Source of the DNA: Oxalobacter formigenes
GTDB lineage: Bacteria > Pseudomonadota > Gammaproteobacteria > Burkholderiales > Burkholderiaceae_D
Assembly: GCA_019424645.1 (NCBI GenBank)
Contig: JAHYZB010000087.1
Span: 1-9,840 of the forward strand
DNA: 9,840 nt
Direction of reading: 5' to 3'
Shown here: piece after piece, positions 1-6,723 of the stretch
Layout of the letters: every line of letters begins with the position of its first letter
How positions within the stretch are numbered: the first letter of the stretch is position 1
Notes under the pieces: model-generated
Databases searched by the model: none
Told to the model about the DNA's origin: nothing
What the model saw: the letters and a program-made list of their open reading frames with translations, nothing else
Position numbers and translations under genes: made by a program

Positions 1-295
1 ATCGTCGCATACTGTATAAACCGGTGTGTTGACTCGACGCAATACAAACAAAACCGTTTCGCCCAGCCTTGCCTGAAAGCGGGAGGTCATTCATGAATTC
101 AAAGGCGACCAGAAAGCAAACGTGAATAATGAAATATTCAAGGATTCCCTAAAAGCCACATGCGTGTATTATGGTGCCGGGATCGACTGGCAATTTTCCA
201 GAATGGCCCGTCTCTATGGGGAAATCGAACGTGAAAACGGCGAGCACGTTTCAAGGCCATGGAGCGTCAGCGCCGGATTGCGGTTCGAATTTTGA
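1..295 (+). pseudogene. 3' end of autotransporter beta-barrel gene, frameshifted
   Basis: The last coding piece of an autotransporter (type V secretion) outer-membrane beta-barrel. Positions 77-295 are open in one frame. They read ...HEFKGDQ..., then YYGAGIDWQFSRMARLYGE, and end WSVSAGLRFEF-stop. A conserved 'GAGxDWQFSRxARLYGE' strand followed by a C-terminal strand ending in Phe is typical of autotransporter barrels, where the terminal Phe is read by the Bam machinery. Upstream, positions 1-93 continue the same kind of protein (QNRFAQPCLKAGG) but in the frame one base earlier, which stops at 94-96. The shift falls between about 77 and 94 and looks like one extra base or two missing ones. The passenger and most of the barrel lie outside the window. 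I infer a decayed or frameshifted copy; a sequencing error or a deliberately shifted frame cannot be excluded. It converges on the next gene, with 23 bp between the stops. Confidence 0.62.
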
Positions 296-308
296 CGTTT
301 TATGCGAT

Positions 309-355
309 TTCAGAACGATTAATAACGTTTTCCGGCGCGTTGTTCTGAATTTTTG
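309..355 (+). terminator. Weak candidate terminator after the autotransporter fragment
   Basis: TTCAGAAC (309-316) is inverted as GTTCTGAA (342-349) and is followed by a T-rich stretch on the plus strand. The loop is about 25 nt, longer than usual. It lies inside the 3' end of the converging nucleotidase gene. Plausible but not convincing. Confidence 0.28.
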
Positions 356-1383
356 CTTTTCTGACGAAAAATCACATGCTCATACATCGGAAACTTTTTT
401 TTCAGTACCGGTTTCAAAATAGTATTGCGCTTGTCGGCGAGCGGTGACTGGCTGTTATAAGGAACTTTTCCGGACGGAACCCATAAAGCTGCATTTTCAA
501 GATGGACATCCTGATCATCAAAGAAAATATGAGGATTGTAAGCCGTCAAAATTTGTGTTTTATCTACTCCACCAAGAAAAAAAGCCTCATCTACCTGCAC
601 CCCCCAAGTTCTTAGTGTCTTAATAACACGCATCTCTGAAGGAGAATTCCTGGAAGTTACAAGAGCAATACGGATCAGAGAGCCTTTCTGACGTTGTGTC
701 AGCTTATCCTGAAGACCTGCAAGTTTTTTCAACAAAGTAGCATAAGGCCCTTCCTCAAGCGGCACGTCCTGTTTTTCATCTTCGATCCTCTGGAAAACAT
801 CCAATCCCTGAGTTTTATAAACCAGTTCGCTCTCTTCCGAAAAAAGAACAGCATCCCCATCAAATGCCAAACGCACTTGTTCTGTTGACATCACTTGCGC
901 ATTTTCTGGCGGCTTCCTCAATATTGCCGTAGCGCATGATCCTGAGTCGATAACGCTTTGAGCATCATCGACATTTGTCGTTAAAAAAAGATCAACATCA
1001 AAAGCTTTCATATAATCCGAAACCGGTTCTCCACCTGTAAAGGCGGAACGAGTTATACCCAGCTTGTCATGACGAATCGTATTCAAGACCTGTAATCCTG
1101 TTTCGGGACTGTTTCGGGACATGACCACAACTTCAACCAAAGGCGCAGGATCATCGAACAGTCTAAACCTGTTCAATCCAAGCAAAGCACTAATCAATGG
1201 GTAACCGGTGCCAGGTTTCAAATGCTCATTTTCATGCTCAAGCATATATTCCTTATATTGCCCAAGAGCATTTTCATGGTCATCCTGCATCGCTTTTCTG
1301 AATAATTTATCCGATTCACTCATATCGAAAAGAGCTGTCGAACTAATCCCGATCACTAATGTATTACTTAAATCGAATGCCAT
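319..1383 (-). CDS. Cytosolic 5'-nucleotidase (NT5C1-like, HAD fold)
   Basis: A soluble nucleotidase of the family that includes animal cN-I (PF06189). Members hydrolyse nucleoside 5'-monophosphates to nucleoside plus phosphate; the bacterial substrate is not established. The 354-aa product starts MAFDLSNTLVIGISSTALFD, the family N terminus. It carries the HAD nucleophile motif FDGDAV (Asp about 175 and 177), VTSRNSP near residue 243, FFLGG near 268 and FFDDQ near 287; the last is the acidic metal-binding motif. I start it at 1383, where an AGGA lies about 9 nt upstream. The in-frame ATG at 1428 would lie in the stem-loop of the gltA terminator and adds unrelated residues. It lies 31 bp beyond that terminator on the gltA strand, so it needs read-through or a promoter inside gltA. 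No signal peptide is visible. Family assignment is firm. Confidence 0.9.
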   Translation of the reverse strand: MAFDLSNTLVIGISSTALFDMSESDKLFRKAMQDDHENALGQYKEYMLEHENEHLKPGTGYPLISALLGLNRFRLFDDPAPLVEVVVMSRNSPETGLQVLNTIRHDKLGITRSAFTGGEPVSDYMKAFDVDLFLTTNVDDAQSVIDSGSCATAILRKPPENAQVMSTEQVRLAFDGDAVLFSEESELVYKTQGLDVFQRIEDEKQDVPLEEGPYATLLKKLAGLQDKLTQRQKGSLIRIALVTSRNSPSEMRVIKTLRTWGVQVDEAFFLGGVDKTQILTAYNPHIFFDDQDVHLENAALWVPSGKVPYNSQSPLADKRNTILKPVLKKKFPMYEHVIFRQKSKNSEQRAGKRY

Positions 1384-1413
1384 GTAAAAAAATCCTGTAT
1401 GAGTACCATTTAG

Positions 1414-1443
1414 AAAAAAACCGCGCATTTTGCGCGGTTTTTT
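1414..1443 (-). terminator. Intrinsic terminator of gltA
   Basis: A perfect inverted repeat: 13 bp per arm (1415-1427 and 1431-1443) around a 3-nt loop, with a GC core CCGCGC/GCGCGG flanked by A and T runs. Seven U follow on the minus strand, and the symmetry also allows termination on the plus strand. It starts 15 bp after the gltA stop. Confidence 0.87.
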
Positions 1444-1458
1444 AACGGAAAATCCGTT

Positions 1459-2763
1459 TTATTTTCTCTGTCCCATCGGCACGACATTGCGGCGGGGTTC
1501 ACCGACGTACAGCTGACGTGGACGGCCGATACGCTGATCCGGATCGGAAATCATTTCTTTCCACTGGGCGATCCAGCCAACGGTTCTTGCCAGTGCAAAG
1601 ATACCGGTAAACAGCGAAGACGGGATACCCAGCGCGGACTGGACGATACCGGAATAAAAATCGACGTTCGGATACAGTTTTCTGGAAACGAAATAATCGT
1701 CTTCCATTGCAACCCGTTCGATTTCCAGCGCGATCTTGAATAATGGATCGTCTTTCAGGCCCAGTTCTTCAAGCACTTCGTGACAGGTTTCGCGCATCAG
1801 GGTCGCACGCGGATCGTAGTTCTTGTAAACGCGATGACCGAAGCCCATCAGGCGGGTACCGGCGGTACCGTCTTTCACGCTCTTGACGAAATCGGCTACC
1901 TTGTCGACCGAACCGATTTTCCTGATCATCTGCAACGACGCCTCATTCGCACCACCATGGGCAGGTCCCCACAGGCAGGCGATGCCGGCGGCAATACAGG
2001 CAAACGGATTGGCTCCGGAAGAACCGGCCAGACGAACAGTCGAAGTAGACGCATTCTGTTCATGGTCGGCGTGCAGAATCAGGATACGGTCCAGGGCGCG
2101 AACCAGCACATCGTTGACTTTGTAATCCTCGTCTGGCGTCGCGAACATCATGCGCATGAAATTACTGGTGTAATACAAGTCCTTCCGTGGATAGACGAAC
2201 GGCTGTCCGACAGAGTATTTGTACGACATTGCCACCAGAGTCGGCATTTTCGCCAGAAGGCGCATGGCCGACAGCTCGCGATGTGCCGGATCGGAAATGT
2301 CCAGTGAATCATGGTAAAAGGACGACAAGGCACCAACGGTCGCGACCAGAACGGACATCGGATGTGCATCACGACGGAAACCGCGGAAGAAGAACTGCAT
2401 CTGTTCGTGCACCATGGAATAACCGGCGACGTTTTTTGCATATTCCTCATACTGCTGTTTGTTGGGCAACTCGCCTTTCAACAGCAGATAACAGGTTTCC
2501 ATGAAATTACATTCTTTTGCAAGCTGTTCTATCGGATAACCGCGATAGAGCAATTCGCCCTTGTCGCCATCAATATATGAAATGGCTGACTGACAGGAAG
2601 CGGTCGCCAGAAAGCCGGGATCATAAGAAAGCTTGCCGGTCGCACCGTACATCGACCGGATATCGATACCGTCGGCACCAATCGTGCCCTTGTATACCGG
2701 TAATTCGACAGACGGGGTACCGTCTTCAAACGACAACTTTGCTTTCATTACAGAATCTCTCAT
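1459..2763 (-). CDS. gltA: Citrate synthase, type II
   Basis: Condenses oxaloacetate and acetyl-CoA to citrate, the entry step of the TCA cycle, in the cytoplasm. The 434-aa product aligns end to end with the hexameric type II enzymes of proteobacteria. The catalytic triad is visible: His269 in GPAHGGANE, His310 in GFGHRVYKNYDPRA and Asp368 in LYPNVDFYSG. The N-terminal block GDKGELLYRGYPIEQLA is also present. Three ATGs are possible: 2769, 2763 and 2748. I choose 2763 because a GGA lies 5 nt upstream and the resulting N terminus (12 residues up to KAKLSF) matches the length I recall for related betaproteobacteria. In many Burkholderiales gltA sits beside the sdh operon; here no TCA gene is adjacent. 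An independent terminator follows it, and a hairpin lies in its leader. Confidence 0.97.
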   Translation of the reverse strand: MRDSVMKAKLSFEDGTPSVELPVYKGTIGADGIDIRSMYGATGKLSYDPGFLATASCQSAISYIDGDKGELLYRGYPIEQLAKECNFMETCYLLLKGELPNKQQYEEYAKNVAGYSMVHEQMQFFFRGFRRDAHPMSVLVATVGALSSFYHDSLDISDPAHRELSAMRLLAKMPTLVAMSYKYSVGQPFVYPRKDLYYTSNFMRMMFATPDEDYKVNDVLVRALDRILILHADHEQNASTSTVRLAGSSGANPFACIAAGIACLWGPAHGGANEASLQMIRKIGSVDKVADFVKSVKDGTAGTRLMGFGHRVYKNYDPRATLMRETCHEVLEELGLKDDPLFKIALEIERVAMEDDYFVSRKLYPNVDFYSGIVQSALGIPSSLFTGIFALARTVGWIAQWKEMISDPDQRIGRPRQLYVGEPRRNVVPMGQRK

Positions 2764-2822
2764 TTTCATCCAATTTCAATCAGTTTAAAGACAACAGAAT
2801 GCCAAAGCCCCCTGCAAGTTCA

Positions 2823-2855
2823 TAAAATAAAAAAGAAAGCATTATAAATGCTTTC
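2823..2855 (-). terminator. Hairpin plus T tract in the gltA leader: terminator of the upstream HAD gene or attenuator
   Basis: GAAAGCATT (2835-2843) pairs with AATGCTTTC (2847-2855) around a 3-nt loop. On the minus strand a T-rich tract follows (2834-2823), the form of an intrinsic terminator. It lies 142 bp past the HAD gene stop and about 60 bp before the gltA start. The same minus-strand hairpin contains a perfect TATAAT, without a good -35 at normal spacing. It could therefore end the HAD transcript, hold the gltA -10 box, or attenuate gltA. The stem is AT-rich, so confidence is moderate. Confidence 0.45.
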
Positions 2856-2918
2856 GTTCGATATTTTGCTTTTTAACACAAAAATCCAGGAATCCAAAAT
2901 GTCCTGTTTTAAAGCAAC

Positions 2919-2935
2919 GGATTTTGTCAAAATCC
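2919..2935. promoter_or_regulatory. Inverted repeat GGATTTT-GTC-AAAATCC upstream of gltA
   Basis: A 7-bp perfect inverted repeat with a 3-nt centre. On the minus strand it contains TTGACA, a consensus -35, but no recognisable -10 sits 15-18 nt further on. No T tract follows on either strand, so it is not a terminator. It could be a protein-binding site controlling gltA; inference only. Confidence 0.25.
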
Positions 2936-2996
2936 AAAAAAAAATTCCTTGTGGAACTATAAGGGAACTATTTGAAAAGAATGGATAAATCAGAAA

Positions 2997-3794
2997 TCAA
3001 TCGAGAACCCCGAAATGACGGAGCGCATGCTCGATTCCCCCTTCTTCAACGGATACCGTGACATGGTCGGCACTGGCCTTGACGGCGTCGGCGGCATTGC
3101 CCATTGCAACACCGATACCGGCATATCCCAGCATCCCGATATCATTGAAACCATCACCAAAAGCCATCGTTTCATCCGGAGCGAGGCCTTCCCGCATCAA
3201 TACGGCATTCATCCCGGCATCCTTGCCGCCCCCTGCGGGAATAACGTCGAAACAGAACGGCACGGAGCGCGTCGATTCCACGTTTTTGAGCGTACCGGTC
3301 AGGATTTTCTCTTCCTCTTCATTCAAAAACGGAACGAACTGGAGAACTTCATCATCCCTGACGCGGTCAAGCCCATGCATTGGTGGCATCGGATGGTCGA
3401 TGATCTCACACAATTTCGCGACCCGCTCATCGGCATAATTCAGGAACATGCCATCCTCTTCAACGAAAAGGCATGGGAACGGTTTTTCCGCCAGCATGTC
3501 TTTGAGCAAACGGATATCGCCGGAATCGACCGTTTTCTTCCGAATGACTTCCTCTCGGTTATAGCAGTACTGTCCATTTAAGGTGAGATACGCGTCAAAC
3601 GAAAAATACCGGTCCATGAAAGGCATCATCATCTTCGAACGCCCTGTCGCCACATACACCCTGATCCCCTTTTCCCGCAGGGCATGCAAGGCCTTTTGCG
3701 TCGATTGGTGCATCTGGTGGGTTTTGAAACTGATCAGCGTACCGTCGATATCGAAAAAAACCGCCTTGATACGTTTTTCGCGTTTTCCGGTCAT
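2997..3794 (-). CDS. Cof-type HAD-IIB family phosphatase
   Basis: A 265-aa cytoplasmic phosphatase of the haloacid dehalogenase superfamily, subclass IIB (Cof/YidA type). Such enzymes dephosphorylate sugar phosphates, nucleotides or cofactor precursors; the substrate here cannot be read from sequence. All four HAD motifs are present: FDIDGT with nucleophile Asp15 and acid/base Asp17; VATGR with Thr50; Lys191 in GGGKDAG; and FGDGFND with Asp214 and Asp218 for Mg2+. The C2 cap lies between motifs II and III. MGNA follows motif IV, as usual in the family. Length is typical. A GGAAAG lies about 6 nt before the start. It is downstream of the AraC-type gene on the same strand with an 81-bp gap, so it may be co-transcribed or have its own -10. 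Confidence 0.9.
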   Translation of the reverse strand: MTGKREKRIKAVFFDIDGTLISFKTHQMHQSTQKALHALREKGIRVYVATGRSKMMMPFMDRYFSFDAYLTLNGQYCYNREEVIRKKTVDSGDIRLLKDMLAEKPFPCLFVEEDGMFLNYADERVAKLCEIIDHPMPPMHGLDRVRDDEVLQFVPFLNEEEEKILTGTLKNVESTRSVPFCFDVIPAGGGKDAGMNAVLMREGLAPDETMAFGDGFNDIGMLGYAGIGVAMGNAADAVKASADHVTVSVEEGGIEHALRHFGVLD

Positions 3795-3829
3795 AAAATC
3801 TTTCCCGCAATCGGTATATTGAATCTGCC

Positions 3830-3835
3830 ATTATA
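3830..3835 (-). promoter_or_regulatory. TATAAT, possible -10 box for the HAD gene
   Basis: A perfect minus-strand TATAAT lies 36 bp before the HAD phosphatase start, in the gap after the AraC-type gene. No convincing -35 is found 16-18 nt upstream, so this is a candidate only. Confidence 0.3.
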
Positions 3836-3875
3836 AACGTACCGGCCAAAGGCACGCTGACAAAGGACACCAGCC

Positions 3876-4652
3876 CTACTCAAACAACTGTCGGAACTGG
3901 GCCGGGGTCTGGTTGTAAGCCTTTTTGTAAGAAGCGATAAAAGCGCTGACGTTTTCATAACCGACCGCCAGTGCAACCTCGTGAACACTTTCGCCCAAAG
4001 CCAGTCTTTTCCGTGCGACCATCAGGCTCGCACGAAGACGCCACTGTGCAAACGTCATGTTCGTTTCACTGGAAAAATGACGGCTGATACTGCGGGCACT
4101 GACCCCGGTCTTAATCGCCCAGTCGTTAATGCTCTTGCGGTTCGACGGGTTGGCAAGGATATCTTTAGCCATCGTATTCAGCCTTTTTCCCTTCGGCAGG
4201 AGAAGCCGCTCCTGTGTACGTGAACTGTAACGCAATTCATCCATGAACACCTGCAACATCGTTTCCTGCCGGGGCTGCAGGGTCTGATACACACTATCGT
4301 CGCTTTGCAGCCATTGATGCGCCCGTTCCAGGATAAGGGGAACGAATGGCGAACAATACAGCGCGCAAGCGACTTCCGGCATCCCGATACACAAAAGTGA
4401 AGAAAGCGTCACACCCCAGCCGGCAATGCGGCCTATCTGTTCCGTTTCATACCGGATATAGGGAGGCATCCAGGCAAGCTGTCCAGGCCCGACAGTCCAG
4501 TAACCGCGTTCATCCTCAACCGAGACAAAGCCTTTGTGCAGATAAAAAAACTGCGTCTCGTGGGAACCCCGTTTCCCGATTTCCATTCCCTTGGAAGGAG
4601 AAATGGCCGACAGGGCAAAACGCTGACCGTGCAACAGGAAATAAGAAGACAT
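3876..4652 (-). CDS. AraC-family transcriptional regulator
   Basis: A 258-aa DNA-binding regulator. The N-terminal part (about 1-110) resembles the cupin-like sensing domain of AraC proteins, with a run YWTVGPGQLAWMPPYIRYE. The C-terminal 90 residues form the double helix-turn-helix: the first around 173-194 (SINDWAIKTGVSARSISRHF) and the second around 222-243. It ends in the conserved block GYENVSAFIASYKKAYNQTP. The start is supported by AGAGG 5-6 nt upstream. The effector and targets are unknown. It is divergent from the transglutaminase-like gene across 347 bp, the usual arrangement when such a regulator controls its divergent neighbour or itself. It lies upstream of the HAD gene and could also share a transcript with it. 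Family call is firm, role is inference. Confidence 0.93.
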   Translation of the reverse strand: MSSYFLLHGQRFALSAISPSKGMEIGKRGSHETQFFYLHKGFVSVEDERGYWTVGPGQLAWMPPYIRYETEQIGRIAGWGVTLSSLLCIGMPEVACALYCSPFVPLILERAHQWLQSDDSVYQTLQPRQETMLQVFMDELRYSSRTQERLLLPKGKRLNTMAKDILANPSNRKSINDWAIKTGVSARSISRHFSSETNMTFAQWRLRASLMVARKRLALGESVHEVALAVGYENVSAFIASYKKAYNQTPAQFRQLFE

Positions 4653-4999
4653 ATGCGCCTCTTGACTGAAACATTGCCGCCTGTTTTTACAAGGCGCTTA
4701 AAAGAATCAAAACGGAATAACCGCACCACAGATCCTGCTTTCCAACCGATCTATTTTATATGAAAACCGGTTTGACTTATCCAGAATTTTTCTTTAAGAA
4801 ACAGCCATGTTCAAAAGCCTGCCCGCCAAGTGATTTTCTCCTGAAAACGGCCTTGTCTTTTTCATTTGAATTTTCGAAAACCGTCCCCATCTTAAACAGC
4901 AGAATATTGTCTCTGAATGAAATAAGTGCCCGAAAAGGGTAAAATCACATTTTGATCATGCCGAACCACGGCTGATTCCCTTAAGCGAGAAATGGAAAT
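4653..4999. other. Divergent intergenic region between the AraC-type regulator and the transglutaminase-like gene
   Basis: No gene seen. It should hold the start signals of both flanking genes. A plus-strand promoter candidate is TTGACT (4772-4777), a 17-nt spacer, then TAAGAA (4795-4800). Two short palindromes are present: AAACCGGTTT (4764-4773), which overlaps the -35, and TTTTCGAAAA (4871-4880). A TAAAAT near 4940 is another possible -10 without a good -35. An AraC binding site would normally be a pair of direct repeats; I could not pick one out. A 60-codon ORF at 4760-4942 has no ribosome-binding site and was not accepted. Confidence 0.4.
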
Positions 5000-5641
5000 A
5001 TGAGCGTCGATATCTTTTTACAGGAAACTTCATACATCGATTATTCATCGCCAAACGTACGCGATCAGGCTAAAGCCCTGTTCAAAAGTGTCAACAGCGA
5101 ACTGGAAAAAGTGCGGATCGCCTTTGAATTCGTACGCGATGAAATTTCCCATTCCATAGACGTCAACGCCCCTGTCGTCACGGCAAAGGCCTCGGACGTG
5201 CTGAAACACAAAACCGGTATCTGCCATGCCAAGGCCAACCTGCTGGCAGCCCTCTTGCGCTCGCAGAAAATCCCGACCGGCATGTGCTATCAGCATCTGA
5301 CGAAAAAAGAGGATGATTCCGAAGGTTATTGCGTCCATTGTTTCAATGCCGTCCATGTCGGCCATCGCTGGATCAAGCTCGACGCCCGTGGCAACAATGA
5401 CCGGATCAGCGTCGCATTTTCATTGCACGACCCGGCAATCGCTTTCATCAATCGTCCGCAATACAATGAATTCTTCTGGCCCGGCATTTTCGCCAACCCG
5501 CACAGGGCCAGCATGAATGCACTGGAAGCGGCCAAAAACATGCAGGAACTGCTGAAAGCCCTGCCGGATCACATGCTTGAAGACCCGGACATCCTTGAAG
5601 TCGAGGCCGAAGACGTCCGTACGCGTAGCTGGTTCTGGTAA
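5000..5641 (+). CDS. Transglutaminase-fold (cysteine protease-like) protein
   Basis: A 213-aa cytoplasmic protein with the transglutaminase-like core (PF01841 type). The catalytic triad can be placed: Cys75 in KTGICHAKANLLAALLRS, His113 in CVHCFNAV and Asp128 in WIKLDARGN. The His-Asp distance of 15 residues and the 'GxCxxxAxLlaALLR' helix match the family. Bacterial members act as peptidases, amidases or crosslinking enzymes on unidentified partners, so the reaction is unknown. There is no signal peptide or transmembrane segment, so it is the compact cytosolic type. Residues 140-213 form a helical C-terminal extension ending in RTRSWFW. The start is ATG with GGA nearby, a weak site. It is monocistronic by spacing: 394 bp to the next gene. 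Confidence 0.85.
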   Translation: MSVDIFLQETSYIDYSSPNVRDQAKALFKSVNSELEKVRIAFEFVRDEISHSIDVNAPVVTAKASDVLKHKTGICHAKANLLAALLRSQKIPTGMCYQHLTKKEDDSEGYCVHCFNAVHVGHRWIKLDARGNNDRISVAFSLHDPAIAFINRPQYNEFFWPGIFANPHRASMNALEAAKNMQELLKALPDHMLEDPDILEVEAEDVRTRSWFW

Positions 5642-6035
5642 GAATCGGTGGAAACTGCAAGGCTTTTTCCGAAGATTGCCCCGATTAAAGCCTGAAGCGG
5701 CAAAAAAACGGGAATCAGACTGGATCAATCGTTCAACATCTGACCTTCAATCGGCTTTTTACGTAAAATACCTGTCGTGCAATCGTTAAAATCCGGACTG
5801 GATAATACCGTTTTGACAGCACCAGGGGGTTTCATAACGGCTTGATCAATTGACTCATTCCGGGATGTCTACACCTGTATAACGCACATCAGGAGATTGA
5901 AGCAACTGTTTCCACAGGCTTCAAGACAGATAATGGCAAATAGAGTCACTTTCATCATACCGTCTCCGAATCGGTTCAGGCCGGATTCTCCGGATATGGC
6001 GCCATGGATAGACTCATTTTTTCTCGAAACGACAG
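5642..6035. other. Intergenic region with a hairpin and a palindrome, no gene seen
   Basis: No convincing gene on either strand. Structures seen: AGGCTTT (5660-5666) inverted at 5687-5693 with a 20-nt loop and no T tract; a consensus TTGACA near 5812 without a good -10; a bulged hairpin at 5897-5924 (see its own entry); and the 10-bp palindrome ATGGCGCCAT (5996-6005), 30 bp before the pentapeptide gene. A 29-codon minus-strand ORF (5869-5958) begins MMKVTLFAIICLEACG but has no supporting features. Confidence 0.35.
5897..5924. repeat. Bulged inverted repeat, RNA hairpin candidate
   Basis: TTGAAGC (5897-5903) pairs with GCTTCAA (5918-5924). Inside, CTGT (5906-5909) pairs with ACAG (5914-5917) around TTCC, leaving a 2-nt AA bulge on one side. 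No T tract follows on either strand, so it is not an intrinsic terminator. It may be a leader structure of the pentapeptide gene or a binding site. Confidence 0.35.
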
Positions 6036-6590
6036 ATGATCGAAGACAGAAGCCTTGAAAAAATCGATTTTAACGAGACTTGTCTCGCCGATGAATATGG
6101 AAAGTGTGAGTTTGTATCTTGCAACTTTTCCGGACTGCATATCGACAACACCGGTTTCGATAGATGCGTTTTCAAACAATGCAATTTTGCCCTGTCGAGA
6201 TTTTCATGCAATCTCCAGGACATCAAATTCATTGACTGCAAAATGACCGGAGCGGACTTTACCGATATCGGTCTGTTCTCAAATGCTCTTCATTTCGAAA
6301 AAACATTATTGAAATATGCCAGTTTTGCGCGAATCAGGATTCGAAAAAATCACTTCATAGATTGTGATCTGGGTGAAACCTATTTTCAGGGAGCGGATAT
6401 TGCCCTTTCGGTTTTTGACAACTGTGATCTGAAGAAGGCCATTTTTATCGGTACCAATCTGGAAAAAGTGGATTTTTCAGGCTCATTCAATTTCTCGATC
6501 AATCCCGACACTTCCCGACTGAAAAAAACGATCTTCCCGGAACAGGAATTGAGAGGTCTGGTTTCACATCTGGATATCATCATCAAATAA
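6036..6590 (+). CDS. Pentapeptide-repeat protein (Qnr/MfpA-like fold)
   Basis: A 184-aa protein built almost wholly of pentapeptide repeats, which fold into a right-handed square beta-helix. The central hydrophobic residue recurs every five positions: F26, F31, I36, F41, F46, F51, F56, then again F97, I102, F107, L112, F117, I122, F127, L132, F137, L142, F147. Cys or Asp often precedes the A(D/N)LxX unit (CDLGETYFQGAD, CDLKKAIFIGTNL). The last 30 residues (NPDTSRLKKTIFPEQELRGL...) look like the C-terminal cap and dimerisation helix of the Qnr-type single-domain family. Some of these proteins mimic DNA and bind gyrase, but most have no known role, so no function is claimed. The site before the start is poor in Shine-Dalgarno character. 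The 57-96 section is less regular, as at a loop. Confidence 0.87.
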   Translation: MIEDRSLEKIDFNETCLADEYGKCEFVSCNFSGLHIDNTGFDRCVFKQCNFALSRFSCNLQDIKFIDCKMTGADFTDIGLFSNALHFEKTLLKYASFARIRIRKNHFIDCDLGETYFQGADIALSVFDNCDLKKAIFIGTNLEKVDFSGSFNFSINPDTSRLKKTIFPEQELRGLVSHLDIIIK

Positions 6591-6602
6591 AAACCATAAG
6601 GA

Positions 6603-6614
6603 TCAACGCGTTGA
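6603..6614. promoter_or_regulatory. 12-bp perfect palindrome TCAACGCGTTGA, operator candidate
   Basis: It lies 13 bp after the pentapeptide gene stop and 38 bp before the leader ORF of the radical SAM gene. A -10-like TACAAT (6624-6629) lies just downstream, so a bound dimer would cover the -35/spacer region. No T tract, so not a terminator. Confidence 0.35.
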
Positions 6615-6651
6615 ACGGGACTCTACAATACTGCAGGCAGGAGGTTTTCTA

Positions 6652-6723
6652 TTGCAGGAAAATGACTCCGGCCTGAAACTATCGGAAAAGATGAGAAACG
6701 TCACTTTTTCAACAGACACATGA
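6652..6723 (+). CDS. Leader ORF translationally coupled to the radical SAM gene
   Basis: A 23-codon ORF with a TTG start at 6652, preceded by a perfect AGGAGG (6639-6644) at the ideal 7-nt spacing, which is the best ribosome-binding site in this region. Its TGA stop (6721-6723) overlaps the ATG (6720-6722) of the radical SAM gene in an ATGA junction. That gene has no Shine-Dalgarno of its own, so the leader probably delivers ribosomes to it. The peptide (MQENDSGLKLSEKMRNVTF...) is hydrophilic with no recognised domain. An internal ATG at 6691 is an alternative start. It could instead be a relic of an older N terminus separated by a frameshift, but the downstream protein already starts where its family does. 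Confidence 0.5.
   Translation: MQENDSGLKLSEKMRNVTFSTDT

Noticed and set aside
274..292. tRNA T-arm-like GGTTCGAAT
   Set aside because: No cloverleaf can be formed around it; it encodes the LRFEF end of the beta-barrel.
171..422. 83-codon plus-strand ORF
   Set aside because: It is out of frame with the autotransporter tail, overlaps the nucleotidase 3' end, and has no ribosome-binding site.
1780..2307. 175-codon plus-strand ORF inside gltA
   Set aside because: Antisense shadow of a highly conserved enzyme gene.
4760..4942. 60-codon plus-strand ORF in the AraC/transglutaminase gap
   Set aside because: No Shine-Dalgarno, low-complexity Ser/Phe/Lys composition, and it covers the probable promoter region.
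5869..5958. 29-codon minus-strand ORF MMKVTLFAIICLEACG, lipoprotein-like at first sight
   Set aside because: The lipobox is poor (Glu at -2), there is no ribosome-binding site, and the sequence is occupied by a hairpin.
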